Position numbers and translations under genes: made by a program
Part shown: in pieces, positions 26,227 to 35,109 of the stretch
Numbering within the stretch: position 1 is the stretch's first letter
How the letters are laid out: the number at the start of each line of letters is the position of its first letter
Notes under the pieces: generated by a model
What the model was told of the DNA's origin: nothing
Seen by the model: only the letters and a program-made list of their open reading frames with translations
The model's database searches: none
Assembly (NCBI GenBank): GCA_965215355.1
Contig: CBDCDJ010000007.1
Coordinates: 248,001 to 312,000 of the forward strand
Direction of reading: 5' to 3'
DNA: 64,000 nucleotides
Origin: CBDCDJ01 sp965215355
Lineage (GTDB): Bacteria > Deinococcota > Deinococci > Deinococcales > Trueperaceae

Positions 26227-26872
26227 ACCCATTCGGGTCATGATCGTCGATGACCAGAGACTGATTCGCCAAGGGCTAAAGATGCTCCTCGAACTCGAGC
26301 CCGACATCACCGTTGTCGCCGAGGCTGAAAACGGCCAGGACGCGCTTAACCTGTTCTCCCGAACCGACCCCGAAGTCGTTTTGATGGACGTACAAATGCC
26401 TATCTTGGACGGGGTGAAAGCAACGCGCGCACTCACGGAACGCTTCCCTGACACCAACGTTATTGTGTTGACCACCTTTAACAAAGACCACTACGTGATA
26501 GAAGCGGTGCAGGCGGGTGCCAAAGGCTTTTTACTCAAAGACAGTTCTGGTGAAGAGATTGCGGCAGCCGTTCGCACCGTCAGACAGGGCAGAGCGATGA
26601 TCGACCCGGCGGCCGCCAACGCCCTTTTCGAGGCCGTCTCTCACGCCCCGCCACCCTCACAACCGTCGCAACCGCTGACAGAAGCTCTTTCAAGCAGAGA
26701 AATAGCCGTTTTGCGGCTGGTCGCAAGTGGCATGACCAACGCCCAGATTGCGGCCGAACTCGAGCTTGCCGACGGAACGGTGAAGAATTACGTCAGCGCC
26801 ATTATCCAGAAAACGGCAAGCCGAGACCGCACCGAAGCCGCCGTCAAAGCGCGTACTTTGGGGTTGATTTGA
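26219..26872 (+). CDS. NarL/LuxR-type response regulator
   Basis: 217 residues from the GTG at 26219, where the receiver begins (VNKPIRVMIVDDQ). The receiver has the DD pair, the phosphoacceptor Asp in VLMDVQMP, and Lys in FLLKDSS. The C-terminal LuxR-type helix-turn-helix is complete (LSSREIAVLRLVASGMTNAQ ... VKNYVSAIIQK). Start and stop codons overlap with the kinase gene, so it is its cognate partner. It likely binds the GTGAC/GTCAC sites before this operon. Confidence 0.94.
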   Translation: MNKPIRVMIVDDQRLIRQGLKMLLELEPDITVVAEAENGQDALNLFSRTDPEVVLMDVQMPILDGVKATRALTERFPDTNVIVLTTFNKDHYVIEAVQAGAKGFLLKDSSGEEIAAAVRTVRQGRAMIDPAAANALFEAVSHAPPPSQPSQPLTEALSSREIAVLRLVASGMTNAQIAAELELADGTVKNYVSAIIQKTASRDRTEAAVKARTLGLI

Positions 26873-27190
26873 CGGGCCAGGATTTGTACGGATTCCGAAC
26901 GAATCTTTTGCCTACCGGCTGCCTCGGTTCCCATTCGCTACGCTCGGCTTGCGTTGCTTTTGTAAGCGATTCAACCAGAACCCGTATCACCCATAGGTTC
27001 CCACTGTTTCTCGCCTAACCGCCCGTGCTCAAAGAGTGGTTTCAACGGCTAATGGTTGTGCGCGAGTTGCGCGCAATTGTCGCGTCGGGGATTTGGGCCT
27101 CCCGACGCTTTCAAAGTTCTAGGTGCGCTGAGTATGTTTATTGCTGCCGCGGTGCAGCAGGTAGGTGCTTGCCTTGTCAACGTTCCTGAA
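26873..27190. other. Intergenic region, possible degraded sequence
   Basis: About 320 bases between convergent genes. No gene, hairpin terminator or known RNA was recognised. The base pattern differs from the neighbours, and part could be an old insertion remnant, but no terminal repeats are visible. Confidence 0.3.
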
Positions 27191-27204
27191 TCAACGTTCC
27201 TGAT
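27177..27204. repeat. Short tandem direct repeat at a stop codon
   Basis: Two adjacent 14-nt units TCAACGTTCCTGA(A/T). The second unit contains the stop codon of the minus-strand PIN/TRAM gene. Confidence 0.7.
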
Positions 27205-28300
27205 AAGGCCGCGCGAAAATCATCCGGCCCATGTTGGTCTGCAGGTTGCTCGTCACCAAGACGTCGATGGTCGTGCCGACAAACTTTTGGCCGTCTTCGA
27301 CCACGACCATCGTGCCGTCGTCTAAATAAGCGAGGCCCTGCCCCGGTTCGCGGCCTTCTTTGCTGATGGGCAAACTCAGGCGCTCACCCGGCAAAAACAT
27401 CGCCCGCATCACGTTGGCGAGCCCGTTGACGTTCAGCACGCGGACGTTTTGAAGGGCGGCCACGCGGTTCAAATTGTAGTCGGTGGTGATGAGCGCCGCT
27501 TGACGGTTTTGGCACAGCCGGACGAGCTTTTCGTCGACCTCTTTTACGTCGGGTGCGTCGTCGCTGACGATTTCGACCGGGACGCGCGCCTGCGCCACGA
27601 GCTTGTCCAACACTTCCAAACCGCGGCGGCCCCGGTTGCGGCGCAGCGGGTCGGCGGCGTCGGCGATGTTTTGCAACTCGTTCAGCACGAAACGCGGGAT
27701 GAGGAGTTCACCGTCTAAAAAATTGGCCTCGACGATGTCGTTGATACGTCCGTCGATAAGCGCGGAAGTGTCGAGGATTTTGAAACGGTCGCCGCTGGAA
27801 ACAGCCTGCGACGGGGCTACCGCGCGCGCGTTGAAAAGGGCGAGTTGCTGCCGGTTTTTCACAAAGAACCAAGACGACCCCGCGACCAACACGAGGGTGA
27901 TGAGCACCGACCAGTACCAGGTAAAACCGGGAACGGCCTCGAGCACCGTGTTCAGCAGCACCGTAATGAGCAGCGCGACCGTCGTTCCCACCCCGGCGGC
28001 GAGGACGGCCTGCGGCGAGATGCGTCCCAGGTAAGCGCTGACGCGCAGCCACAGCCGCTCCCAACGTCTGGCGAGCGGCAAGCTCAGCAAAAAGCCGACC
28101 AGCACGCCCAACAGGGTCAGGTAAACGAGGTTGTAGGTGCCCGGCAACAAGCCGTCTTGGAACAGCAGAGCGAGGTTGAAGCCCAACACGCCGCCGAGCA
28201 AGCTGAGCACTCCCCTGACGACGGTTTGGACGCTTGAGGCGCGTTCGCGTTCGGCAGCCGGCCGCTCGGGGCGTTCGGACCGCTCCGTCACCGCCTTCAC
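27191..28300 (-). CDS. PIN/TRAM-domain membrane protein, YacL type
   Basis: 369 residues. Four N-terminal membrane helices (about 27-145) precede a PIN nuclease-like domain: ILDTSALIDGRINDI (first acidic residues), ELQNIADAADPLRRNRGRRG and the TTDYNLN motif. A C-terminal TRAM domain (VVVEDGQKFVGTTIDVLV) should bind RNA. YacL-type proteins are probable membrane-tethered ribonucleases. The ATG overlaps the radA stop by 4 nt, a gene order also known in Gram-positive bacteria. Confidence 0.9.
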   Translation of the reverse strand: MKAVTERSERPERPAAERERASSVQTVVRGVLSLLGGVLGFNLALLFQDGLLPGTYNLVYLTLLGVLVGFLLSLPLARRWERLWLRVSAYLGRISPQAVLAAGVGTTVALLITVLLNTVLEAVPGFTWYWSVLITLVLVAGSSWFFVKNRQQLALFNARAVAPSQAVSSGDRFKILDTSALIDGRINDIVEANFLDGELLIPRFVLNELQNIADAADPLRRNRGRRGLEVLDKLVAQARVPVEIVSDDAPDVKEVDEKLVRLCQNRQAALITTDYNLNRVAALQNVRVLNVNGLANVMRAMFLPGERLSLPISKEGREPGQGLAYLDDGTMVVVEDGQKFVGTTIDVLVTSNLQTNMGRMIFARPYQER

Positions 28301-29637
28301 TCGCCGCTCCAGGTGGCGCGCAGGGCGGCCTCGAGCGACTTCACCTGCACCGTTTTTGCGCCTGCCGCGGGCGGCGAGACGAGCCGGGGATACCCCGCCC
28401 GCGCGGCTTCCGCGGCGCGGCGCTCGAGCTGCGCGACCGAGCGAACTTCCCCGGCCAAGCCCACCTCGCCCACGAAGGCGGTCGCCTCGGGGACGGGCCG
28501 GTTCGTCACGGCGGAATACACCGCGACGGCCACCGCCAGGTCGGTACCGGGGTCGGTGAGGCGCAAGCCCCCGGCGACGTTGACGTACACGTCGAGGGCG
28601 GCCAGGGGCAGTTCCAGGCGGCGCTCGAGCACCGCCAAGACCAGGTCGACCCGGCGCGCGTCGAGGCCTTGCACGACCCGTTTGGGCGACGAGTAAGGCG
28701 ACTTGGCCGCCAGCGCCTGCACTTCCAGCAGGAGGGGCCGCTGCCCTTCCAAGGCCGCCACCACGACCGAGCCCGCGACGCCGCGGGGCCGCTCGGCCAA
28801 AAACGCTTCCGACGGGTTGGCGACCGCCCGCAGCCCGTCGCCCGCCATCTCGAACACACCTATCTCGCCCGCCGGACCGAAGCGGTTTTTGATGGCCCGC
28901 AACACCCGAAACCCCGCCGCCGACTCCAAGGCCAGCGTCGCGTCGACGACGTGCTCGACCACTTTCGGTCCGGCAATCGAACCCTGTTTGGTGACGTGGC
29001 CGATGAGGACCAAAGTGCTGCCCGAATCCTTGGCGGCCTGGGTCAAAAGCGCCGTACCGTCGCGCACCTGGGTGAGGCTGCCGGGCGTGCCGCCGTCCTC
29101 GCTCCTCAGGGTCTGAATCGAGTCGACGATGACCAGGTCGGGGGCGTTGCCCCGCAGGTGTTCGGCCAAGATTCGCGCGTCGGTTTCGCGGGTCAGACTC
29201 ATGCCTCCGCCGACCCCCAGCCGCTCGGCGCGCATCTTGACTTGGGCCAGCGACTCTTCGCCCGCCACGTAGAGCAGGCTGCGGTTCTCAAGAGAAGCGT
29301 GGTGGGCGAGTTGCAACAGCAGCGTCGACTTGCCGATGCCGGGCTCGCCGGCAATCAAAAGCGCCGAGCCCGGCACCCAACCGCCGCCGAGCACCCGGTC
29401 GACCTCCTCGATACCTGACGGAAAGCGGACCAGGCCGGCGTCTTCGACTTCGGCGAGCGTTTGCACCTGAGCGCTCAAACCGCGTAAGGCTGCTGGGGTG
29501 GCGCGGCCGGCAGGGCCGGCGGACTCGAGCTTTGCCTCCATGCTGCCCCAGGCGCCGCAACGAGGACAGCGGCCCATCTTCACGGGCGACTGCGTACCGC
29601 ACTCGGCACAGACGTAGGTCGTGGCGACTTTAGCCAC
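28297..29637 (-). CDS. radA: DNA repair protein RadA
   Basis: 446 residues. N-terminal C4 zinc finger YVCAECGTQ ... GRCPRCGAWG; Walker A GEPGIGKSTLLL near residue 90; the RadA-specific KNRFG motif in IKNRFGPAGEIGVFEM; and a C-terminal Lon-like domain (DLAVAVAVYSAV ... GEVGLAGEVRSV). RadA is a RecA-like branch-migration helicase in recombination. It is transcribed with the PIN/TRAM gene (4-nt overlap) downstream of clpC. Confidence 0.97.
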   Translation of the reverse strand: MAKVATTYVCAECGTQSPVKMGRCPRCGAWGSMEAKLESAGPAGRATPAALRGLSAQVQTLAEVEDAGLVRFPSGIEEVDRVLGGGWVPGSALLIAGEPGIGKSTLLLQLAHHASLENRSLLYVAGEESLAQVKMRAERLGVGGGMSLTRETDARILAEHLRGNAPDLVIVDSIQTLRSEDGGTPGSLTQVRDGTALLTQAAKDSGSTLVLIGHVTKQGSIAGPKVVEHVVDATLALESAAGFRVLRAIKNRFGPAGEIGVFEMAGDGLRAVANPSEAFLAERPRGVAGSVVVAALEGQRPLLLEVQALAAKSPYSSPKRVVQGLDARRVDLVLAVLERRLELPLAALDVYVNVAGGLRLTDPGTDLAVAVAVYSAVTNRPVPEATAFVGEVGLAGEVRSVAQLERRAAEAARAGYPRLVSPPAAGAKTVQVKSLEAALRATWSGE

Positions 29638-29730
29638 GACCTACTCTTTCTCGAGGACGCGCTGTTCGCTTTTGTGGACGCGCCCCGACTGTGCTCGGTA
29701 AGACTTGTTCTTGCGCTGACACCTAAACAG

Positions 29731-29761
29731 CATAGCCTGTTCGGGGGTCGAACAGGCTATG
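29731..29761. terminator. Strong hairpin between clpC and radA
   Basis: Perfect 13-bp stem CATAGCCTGTTCG / CGAACAGGCTATG around a 5-nt loop. It lies between radA (start 29637) and the end of clpC (29813). No long T-run follows on the minus strand, so it may be a processing site or weak terminator rather than a full stop. Confidence 0.6.
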
Positions 29762-29812
29762 AGAATTTACGTTTTGTTGCCAGCTTTTAAAGCTCTCTCA
29801 GGAAGGCGCAGC

Positions 29813-32017
29813 TTAAACCATCGGCACCGGGTCGGCGAAGACCACGCGGTCGTCTTCCACCGTGACGAGGATGGGTTCGTCGTTGTCGCGGCTGAGCAGC
29901 TTGACCGACAACGGGTCTTCGATGTACTCGCGCATCACGGTGCGTAGCGGGCGGGCGCTGTCGCCCTCGGGCACCTTGGCGAACAAAAAGGGCGCGACCT
30001 CTTCGCTGAACGAGACCAGCACGTCGCGGCTGGCGAGTTCGTCGCGGATGTCGTCGAGCATAAAGTTGACGATGTGCAAAATGCCCCGCTCGTCGTGCGC
30101 GGCGAAGGGAATCACCTCGTCGAGCCGGTCCAAAAACTCGGGGCTGAACAAGCTTTTCAAGGGTTGTTGAATATCCTGGATAATTTTTTGAAAGCCGACC
30201 GCCGGACCGATGTTGAAACCGGTGTTGCTCGTCATGATGATAATCGTGCGCCGAAAGTCCACGGTGCGGCCCAGGCCGTCGGTCAGTCGCCCGTCGTCGA
30301 GCACTTGCAGAAAGGTGTTGTAGATATCCGGGTGCGCTTTTTCGATTTCGTCTAAAAGCACCACCGTGAAGGGCTGGCGGCGCACCGCTTCGGTCAAACG
30401 GCCGCCCTGTTCGTGCCCGACATAACCCGGCGGTGCCCCGATGAGTTTCGAGGTCGAGTGGGCTTCTTGATATTCGGACATGTCCAAGCGCACCAGCGCG
30501 CGCTCGCTGCCGAACAGCTCGACGGCGAGTTGTTTAGCTAAGAAAGTCTTGCCGCTGCCGGACGGCCCCACGAACAAAAACGAGGCCGACACGCGCGTGC
30601 GCCCGCCCAAGCCGACTCGAGCCCGGCGCAGCGCAGCGCCGAGGGCGTGAATGGCCCGGTCCTGGCCGACGACGCGGGTCTTGAGGTTGCTTTCTAAGTT
30701 GGCGAGTTTTTCGTCGTCCTGGTCGTCGATGTAGACGCCGCCCCAGGAGTTGATGACCGCTTCCAAGTCCTCGCGGCTGACGATCGGCGTGCCGTCCTCT
30801 TCTTCTAAAACTGGAAAGCCGAGCGACTTGTTCAGCCGGGTGCGCGACGAAGCCTCGTCGATGAGGTCGATGGCCTTGTCGGGAAAGTTCCGGCCCGGCA
30901 AGCTCCGCTCGCCGAAGCGAACCGACAACTCCAAAATCTGGTCGGGGATGACCACGCCGTGGTGCGTTTCGTAGCGCTCGCGCAGACCGTGCAGGATTTC
31001 CAGGGCTTCTTCAGGGGAGGGCTCGAGTACGATGACGGGTTGAAAACGGCGCTCCAAGGCGGCGTCTTTTTCGATGTAACGGTGGTACTCACCCGTCGTC
31101 GTCGCGCCGATGACCTGCACCTCGCCGCGGCTCAAGGGCGGCTTTAAGATGTTGGCCGCGTCGAGCGTGCCTTCCGCGCCGCCCGCACCGACGAGCGTGT
31201 GGAGTTCGTCGATAAACGCGACCACTTTGGCGCTGCGCAGTTCTTCGATGATTTGCCGCAAGCGCTCCTCGAACTCGCCGCGGTACTTCGTCCCGGCGAC
31301 CACGTTGGAGAGGTCGATCGAGAGCACCCGCACGCTGAGCAGGTTAGGCGGCACGCGGCCCTCGGTGATGGCTTGCGCGAGGCCTTCGACGATGGCCGTC
31401 TTGCCCACGCCGGGGTCGCCGATGAGGACCGGGTTGTTCTTGGTGCGGCGCGACAAGATTTGAATCACGCGGCGGATTTCCTCGGTGCGCCCGATGACGG
31501 GGTCGAGCTTGCCTTCGCGCGCTTCTTTGGTTAAGTCGCGGGCGTACTCGTCCAAAAAGGGCGTGTTGACCGCCTCGCTCTGCGCCTTGGGGTCGGCGGC
31601 CGCTAAAATGCGCCAGCGCACCGTGTCCACGTCCCTCGTGAGTTGCTGCAAAATGCGGTAAGCGACGCCGTCACCCTCGCGGATGATGCCCAGCAAAATG
31701 TGCTCGGTGGCGATGACGTTGCTGCCCAAGCTGCGCGCCTCGCTGCCGGCGAGTTCCATCACGCGCCTCGCCCGCGGGGTGATGGCGGCGGTTTCGTTGC
31801 GCGGCAGACCGTCGCCGCGGCCCACCATCTCTTCGACCTGGCGGCGGAAACTTTCCAGGGTCGCGCCGAACTCGCCCAGCACCTTGCTGGCGGTGCCGCC
31901 CTCGCGCATCAGCCCCAACAGGAGGTGTTCGGGGCCGATCATGGCGTGGCCGAGTTTCGAACCTTCTTCGCGTGCGAAGTGGAAAACAAGTCTTGCGCGG
32001 TCGTCGTACCTATTCAC
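29813..32017 (-). CDS. clpC: ATP-dependent Clp protease ATPase subunit ClpC
   Basis: 734 residues, GTG start behind GGAAGGGG. Two Clp_N repeats (residues 1-145), first AAA+ module with GDPGVGKTAIVEG (~199) and VAFIDELHTLVG, second with GPSGSGKTFLAK (~500) and LLDEIEKAHPD. It unfolds substrates for ClpP. It is shorter than the ~810-residue Gram-positive ClpC: the segment between the two modules (about 415-460) shows no UVR-type coiled middle domain. The ClpP-binding loop was not located by eye. Confidence 0.93.
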   Translation of the reverse strand: MNRYDDRARLVFHFAREEGSKLGHAMIGPEHLLLGLMREGGTASKVLGEFGATLESFRRQVEEMVGRGDGLPRNETAAITPRARRVMELAGSEARSLGSNVIATEHILLGIIREGDGVAYRILQQLTRDVDTVRWRILAAADPKAQSEAVNTPFLDEYARDLTKEAREGKLDPVIGRTEEIRRVIQILSRRTKNNPVLIGDPGVGKTAIVEGLAQAITEGRVPPNLLSVRVLSIDLSNVVAGTKYRGEFEERLRQIIEELRSAKVVAFIDELHTLVGAGGAEGTLDAANILKPPLSRGEVQVIGATTTGEYHRYIEKDAALERRFQPVIVLEPSPEEALEILHGLRERYETHHGVVIPDQILELSVRFGERSLPGRNFPDKAIDLIDEASSRTRLNKSLGFPVLEEEDGTPIVSREDLEAVINSWGGVYIDDQDDEKLANLESNLKTRVVGQDRAIHALGAALRRARVGLGGRTRVSASFLFVGPSGSGKTFLAKQLAVELFGSERALVRLDMSEYQEAHSTSKLIGAPPGYVGHEQGGRLTEAVRRQPFTVVLLDEIEKAHPDIYNTFLQVLDDGRLTDGLGRTVDFRRTIIIMTSNTGFNIGPAVGFQKIIQDIQQPLKSLFSPEFLDRLDEVIPFAAHDERGILHIVNFMLDDIRDELASRDVLVSFSEEVAPFLFAKVPEGDSARPLRTVMREYIEDPLSVKLLSRDNDEPILVTVEDDRVVFADPVPMV

Positions 32018-32391
32018 GGTGCCCCTTCCCGGAGGAAACCTGCATTGCGAACGGCGGGATGCTGGGAAAGTCCTTCATGGTTTCCAGTCTACCGCTTGAA
32101 ACCCGACCTGACAGGTTTTTCGTTACGTTTTCGGTCGTCCACCTTTGACCTTTTTCTCACTGCCCCCAAATAAAAGTGTCCTGCCCGAGTGTAGCGTCGA
32201 CGCGCTCGGTGGTTGCTCAGCGGTGGCGTCTCAACTGCATCTTGCCCCATCGTAACGCCCGGAGGGGTGGGCAATGCCACAGGTCGCGGGTAAAAAAGAC
32301 ACAAGCCTGTCGGTGTAAACCGCTTTCACAGCAAAACCGCCCCGACTTTGGAGGGAAGACGGCCCCCGGCGGCGTGGCGTAGCCTGTGTTT
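32018..32391. other. Divergent promoter region clpC / rhomboid
   Basis: About 370 bases. A TAGCCT box at 32380-32385 serves the rhomboid gene. On the minus side, a TAGACT box near 32090 could serve clpC. No gene was found. Confidence 0.4.
32380..32385 (+). promoter_or_regulatory. -10 box of the rhomboid gene, leaderless
   Basis: TAGCCT six nucleotides before the ATG at 32392, with no ribosome site. Confidence 0.5.
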
Positions 32392-33042
32392 ATGAGGTTC
32401 ATGTTTGCCCGCTCGAGGCGTAGCCCTCGTTTTTTGAAACCTTTCATGGTTTTGCTCGTCGCCGCCGCTTCGCTGTGGAGTTTGGAGCTGTTCGACACGC
32501 TCTTCTTAAACCAGCGGCTGAACGGGCTCGGCATCCGGCCGCGCAGTTGGGACGGCCTGCGCGGCGTGCTGTTCGCGCCGCTGCTGCACGCCGGAATCGG
32601 TCATTTGCTGTCCAACACCCTGCCGTTCCTCGTTCTCGGTGAGCTCGTGTTGCTCGGCGGAACGCGTGTCTTTGTGAGCGCGACTTTGGGCGGTTGGCTC
32701 GTCGGCGGTTTGGGCGTGTGGCTGTTCGGGGGCGGCAACACCCTGCACCTGGGCCTCAGCATCGTGGTGTTCGGCTACCTCGGTTACCTGTTGGGGCGGG
32801 CTTACTTCGAGCGCAGCCTCGGCTCGCTCGGGGTCGCCTTCGTCGTCGCTGTGCTCTACGGCGGAATGCTGTGGGGCGTGTTGCCTGTGCGGGTGGGTGT
32901 GTCCTGGCAGGGGCACCTGTTCGGTTTAGTAGGTGGGGTTTTGGCGGCACGTTTCACCGCCCGCTCGACCTCCCGCTCGACCTCCCGCTTGACCTCCCGT
33001 TCAACCTCGGTCGGGGTGGTCAGGCGCGGCAAAAGGCGTTAG
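32392..33042 (+). CDS. Rhomboid family intramembrane serine protease
   Basis: About 216 residues, ATG at 32392 chosen from the promoter position. Six hydrophobic helices; LLHAGIGHLLSNTLPFLVLGE is the family HxxxHxxxN block, GLSIVVFG carries the serine and WQGHLFGLVGG the catalytic histidine. It cleaves transmembrane substrates in the bilayer. The C-terminal tail contains a Ser/Thr/Arg repeat (ARSTSRSTSRLTSRSTS) encoded by four 12-nt units. The gene is monocistronic, divergent from clpC. Confidence 0.88.
   Translation: MRFMFARSRRSPRFLKPFMVLLVAAASLWSLELFDTLFLNQRLNGLGIRPRSWDGLRGVLFAPLLHAGIGHLLSNTLPFLVLGELVLLGGTRVFVSATLGGWLVGGLGVWLFGGGNTLHLGLSIVVFGYLGYLLGRAYFERSLGSLGVAFVVAVLYGGMLWGVLPVRVGVSWQGHLFGLVGGVLAARFTARSTSRSTSRLTSRSTSVGVVRRGKRR
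32960..33007 (+). repeat. 12-nt tandem repeat in the rhomboid gene
   Basis: Four units of CCCGCTCGACCT, the last two with 1-3 changes, encoding a (R-S-T-S)-like basic tail. Confidence 0.8.
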
Positions 33043-33090
33043 GATGAGGCAGTTCCGACTGTTTCTTGAGAACTTGAGAAGAGGTCTGCC

Positions 33091-34245
33091 ATGCCCCAGC
33101 TGTCCACCGCCATCCAAGCCTTAAAAGCGTCTTCGACCGTCGCCTTCAACACCAAGGCCAAAAATTTGGCGCGCACCGGCGTCGACGTGGTGGCGATGAC
33201 GGCGGGCGAGCCGGACTTTCAGCCGCCCGAGCACGTGTTGGCGGCGGCGCACGAGGCCATCCGTTTAGGCATGACGAAGTACACCCCGGCCGAAGGCACA
33301 TTGGAACTGCGCGAAGCGGTCGCTGCGAAGTTCAAACGGGAGAACGGGCTCGAGTACAGCCCCGCACAAGTCAGCGTTTCGACCGGCGGCAAGCAAGTTC
33401 TTTACAACGCTTTTATGGCAGTGCTGAATCCGGGTGACGAGGTCGTCATCCCGGCACCTTACTGGGTGTCCTATCCGGCGCAGGTGCAGCTTGCCGGCGG
33501 CGTCACGGTGCCGGTCACGACCCGGCCCGAAGACGGCTTCGTGCCGAGCGTCGAGGCGGTGCGCTCAGCCGTGACCGACCGAACCCGCGTCATCCTCATC
33601 AACTCGCCCTGCAACCCGACCGGTGCGGTCTACCCGCGCGAGGTCGTCAAGGGCATCGCCGAATTCGCCGCCGAGCGCGACATCTGGCTCTTCAGCGACG
33701 ACTTGTACGAACACCTCGTCTACGAGGGCGAATTCACCGCGGCGGCGCAGTACGCACTAGAGAAAACGCTCGTCATCCACGGCGCGAGCAAAGCTTATGC
33801 GCTCACCGGCTGGCGCATCGGCTACGGCGCGGGGCCGTTGGAACTTATCCAGGCGATGAACCGCCTGCAGGGCCAGGTCACGAGCGGGACGAACGCGGTG
33901 GCGCAGCACGCGACCGTGGCGGCGCTGAACGAGGTCGAGAAAACGCAGGCCTTTATCGACATGACCAAGAAGGCCTACGTCGAGCGGCGCGACGTGCTGG
34001 TCGAGGGCCTGAACAAACTGGGCCTGAAAACCCCCAAACCCAGGGGCGCGTTTTACGTGATGACCGACACCACGCCCATCGACGAGGACGAGGTGAAAGC
34101 GGCGACGCGGCTCTTGGAGCAAGCCCACGTCGGCGTGGTGCCCGGCACCGACTTCGAAGCGCCGGGGCAGGTGCGGATGAGTTACGCGACGAGTCTCGAG
34201 AACATCCACAAAGCCCTGGAGCGGATTAAGACGTTGCTGGACTGA
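33091..34245 (+). CDS. aspC: Aspartate aminotransferase, class I
   Basis: 384 residues. PLP-fold motifs: AGEPDFQPPEHV, STGGKQVLYNA, NSPCNPTGAV, SDDLYEHLVY, and the PLP lysine in HGASKAYALTGWRIGYG (near residue 234). The sequence matches the thermophile-type aspartate/prephenate aminotransferases. It transfers the amino group of aspartate to 2-oxoglutarate. GAAGAGGT precedes the ATG. A diverged duplicate of its last 15 codons lies at 35037-35084. Confidence 0.93.
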   Translation: MPQLSTAIQALKASSTVAFNTKAKNLARTGVDVVAMTAGEPDFQPPEHVLAAAHEAIRLGMTKYTPAEGTLELREAVAAKFKRENGLEYSPAQVSVSTGGKQVLYNAFMAVLNPGDEVVIPAPYWVSYPAQVQLAGGVTVPVTTRPEDGFVPSVEAVRSAVTDRTRVILINSPCNPTGAVYPREVVKGIAEFAAERDIWLFSDDLYEHLVYEGEFTAAAQYALEKTLVIHGASKAYALTGWRIGYGAGPLELIQAMNRLQGQVTSGTNAVAQHATVAALNEVEKTQAFIDMTKKAYVERRDVLVEGLNKLGLKTPKPRGAFYVMTDTTPIDEDEVKAATRLLEQAHVGVVPGTDFEAPGQVRMSYATSLENIHKALERIKTLLD

Positions 34246-34283
34246 AATTGAGGGAAATCAGAGTCTCGCAAACGAGGTTGAGG

Positions 34284-34940
34284 CTATTGTAAGCGTGCCA
34301 AAAGCTGCTCTAGGGACATATCGACAAAGGACTCGAGCCTGACGTCCGCTATCCCGAAGTCGAGGTGTTGCGTGAAGACGTTAGGCACCACGACACAAGA
34401 AAGTCCAGCCGCTTTTGCGGCTTGCAACCCGTTGAAAGAGTCTTCGATGGCGAGCGCTTCTCGGGGTTCGATGTCGAGACACGTCACCGCCGTACGGTAG
34501 ATTTCAGGGTCGGGTTTGACGCGTGTGACTTGGTCGCCTGTAACGACTGTATCAAAGTAGGTCGTGACCTCGAGCCGGTCCAAGTGAGGGACGACCCAAC
34601 TGCTAGGCGAACTGGAGGCGACGGCAAGTTTCAGACCACGTTGCTTGGCGAGTACGATGGCGTCGAGAATGCCGGGGAGTAATTCCTTGGCTGCCACAAG
34701 TTCCAGCTTGCGCTGCCCGCGACGTTCCTTTATAGCGTCAGCATCAATCGCTTGTCCACTTTGCTCCGCTAAGTAAGCGCAGGCGTCGAACTCGTTGCCG
34801 GAGCCGCCCAACACGGCGGCCCAGACCTCGAGCGGAAGGGTGCAGCCGTATTCTTGATAAATCTCTTCCCAAGCGTCATAGGCGGGGGTTTCCGTATCGA
34901 CCATCAAGCCGTCGAAGTCGAATACCAGCGCTTTAATCAT
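34284..34940 (-). CDS. HAD hydrolase, beta-phosphoglucomutase-like
   Basis: 218 residues from the ATG at 34940, where the catalytic motif starts (MIKALVFDFDGLMVDTE, nucleophile Asp 8 and Asp 10); the frame extends to 35000 without reason. Motif II is in LKLAVASSSPSSWV and motif IV in ALAIEDSFNGLQAAKAAG. Subfamily I HAD enzymes act on sugar phosphates or similar. Third-base GC is lower than in aspC. The gene sits between the true and duplicated ends of aspC, suggesting insertion. Confidence 0.92.
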   Translation of the reverse strand: MIKALVFDFDGLMVDTETPAYDAWEEIYQEYGCTLPLEVWAAVLGGSGNEFDACAYLAEQSGQAIDADAIKERRGQRKLELVAAKELLPGILDAIVLAKQRGLKLAVASSSPSSWVVPHLDRLEVTTYFDTVVTGDQVTRVKPDPEIYRTAVTCLDIEPREALAIEDSFNGLQAAKAAGLSCVVVPNVFTQHLDFGIADVRLESFVDMSLEQLLARLQ

Positions 34941-35036
34941 CGTCAGCAAAGATAAGCTTCTGCTTTTCCATAAAAAGAAGATATACGTTGGAGTTGACAT
35001 ACGTCAAACTCGACGTCATGTTTACAGTCTAATTCG

Positions 35037-35084
35037 GAGAACATCCACAAAGCTTTGGGGCGTATCAAAACGTTGCTGGACTGA
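35037..35084 (+). pseudogene. Diverged duplicate of the 3' end of aspC
   Basis: Encodes ENIHKALGRIKTLLD then TGA, against ENIHKALERIKTLLD at the end of aspC (34198-34245). Homology continues a few bases past the stop (GGGAAA). Several silent differences show it is not a recent copy. Confidence 0.85.
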
Positions 35085-35109
35085 TACAGGGAAACCTATG
35101 AGAAAAGCG

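Noticed and set aside
27056..27325. Plus-strand frame across the PIN/TRAM gene end
   Set aside because: Overlaps the TRAM coding region antisense and lacks a ribosome site.
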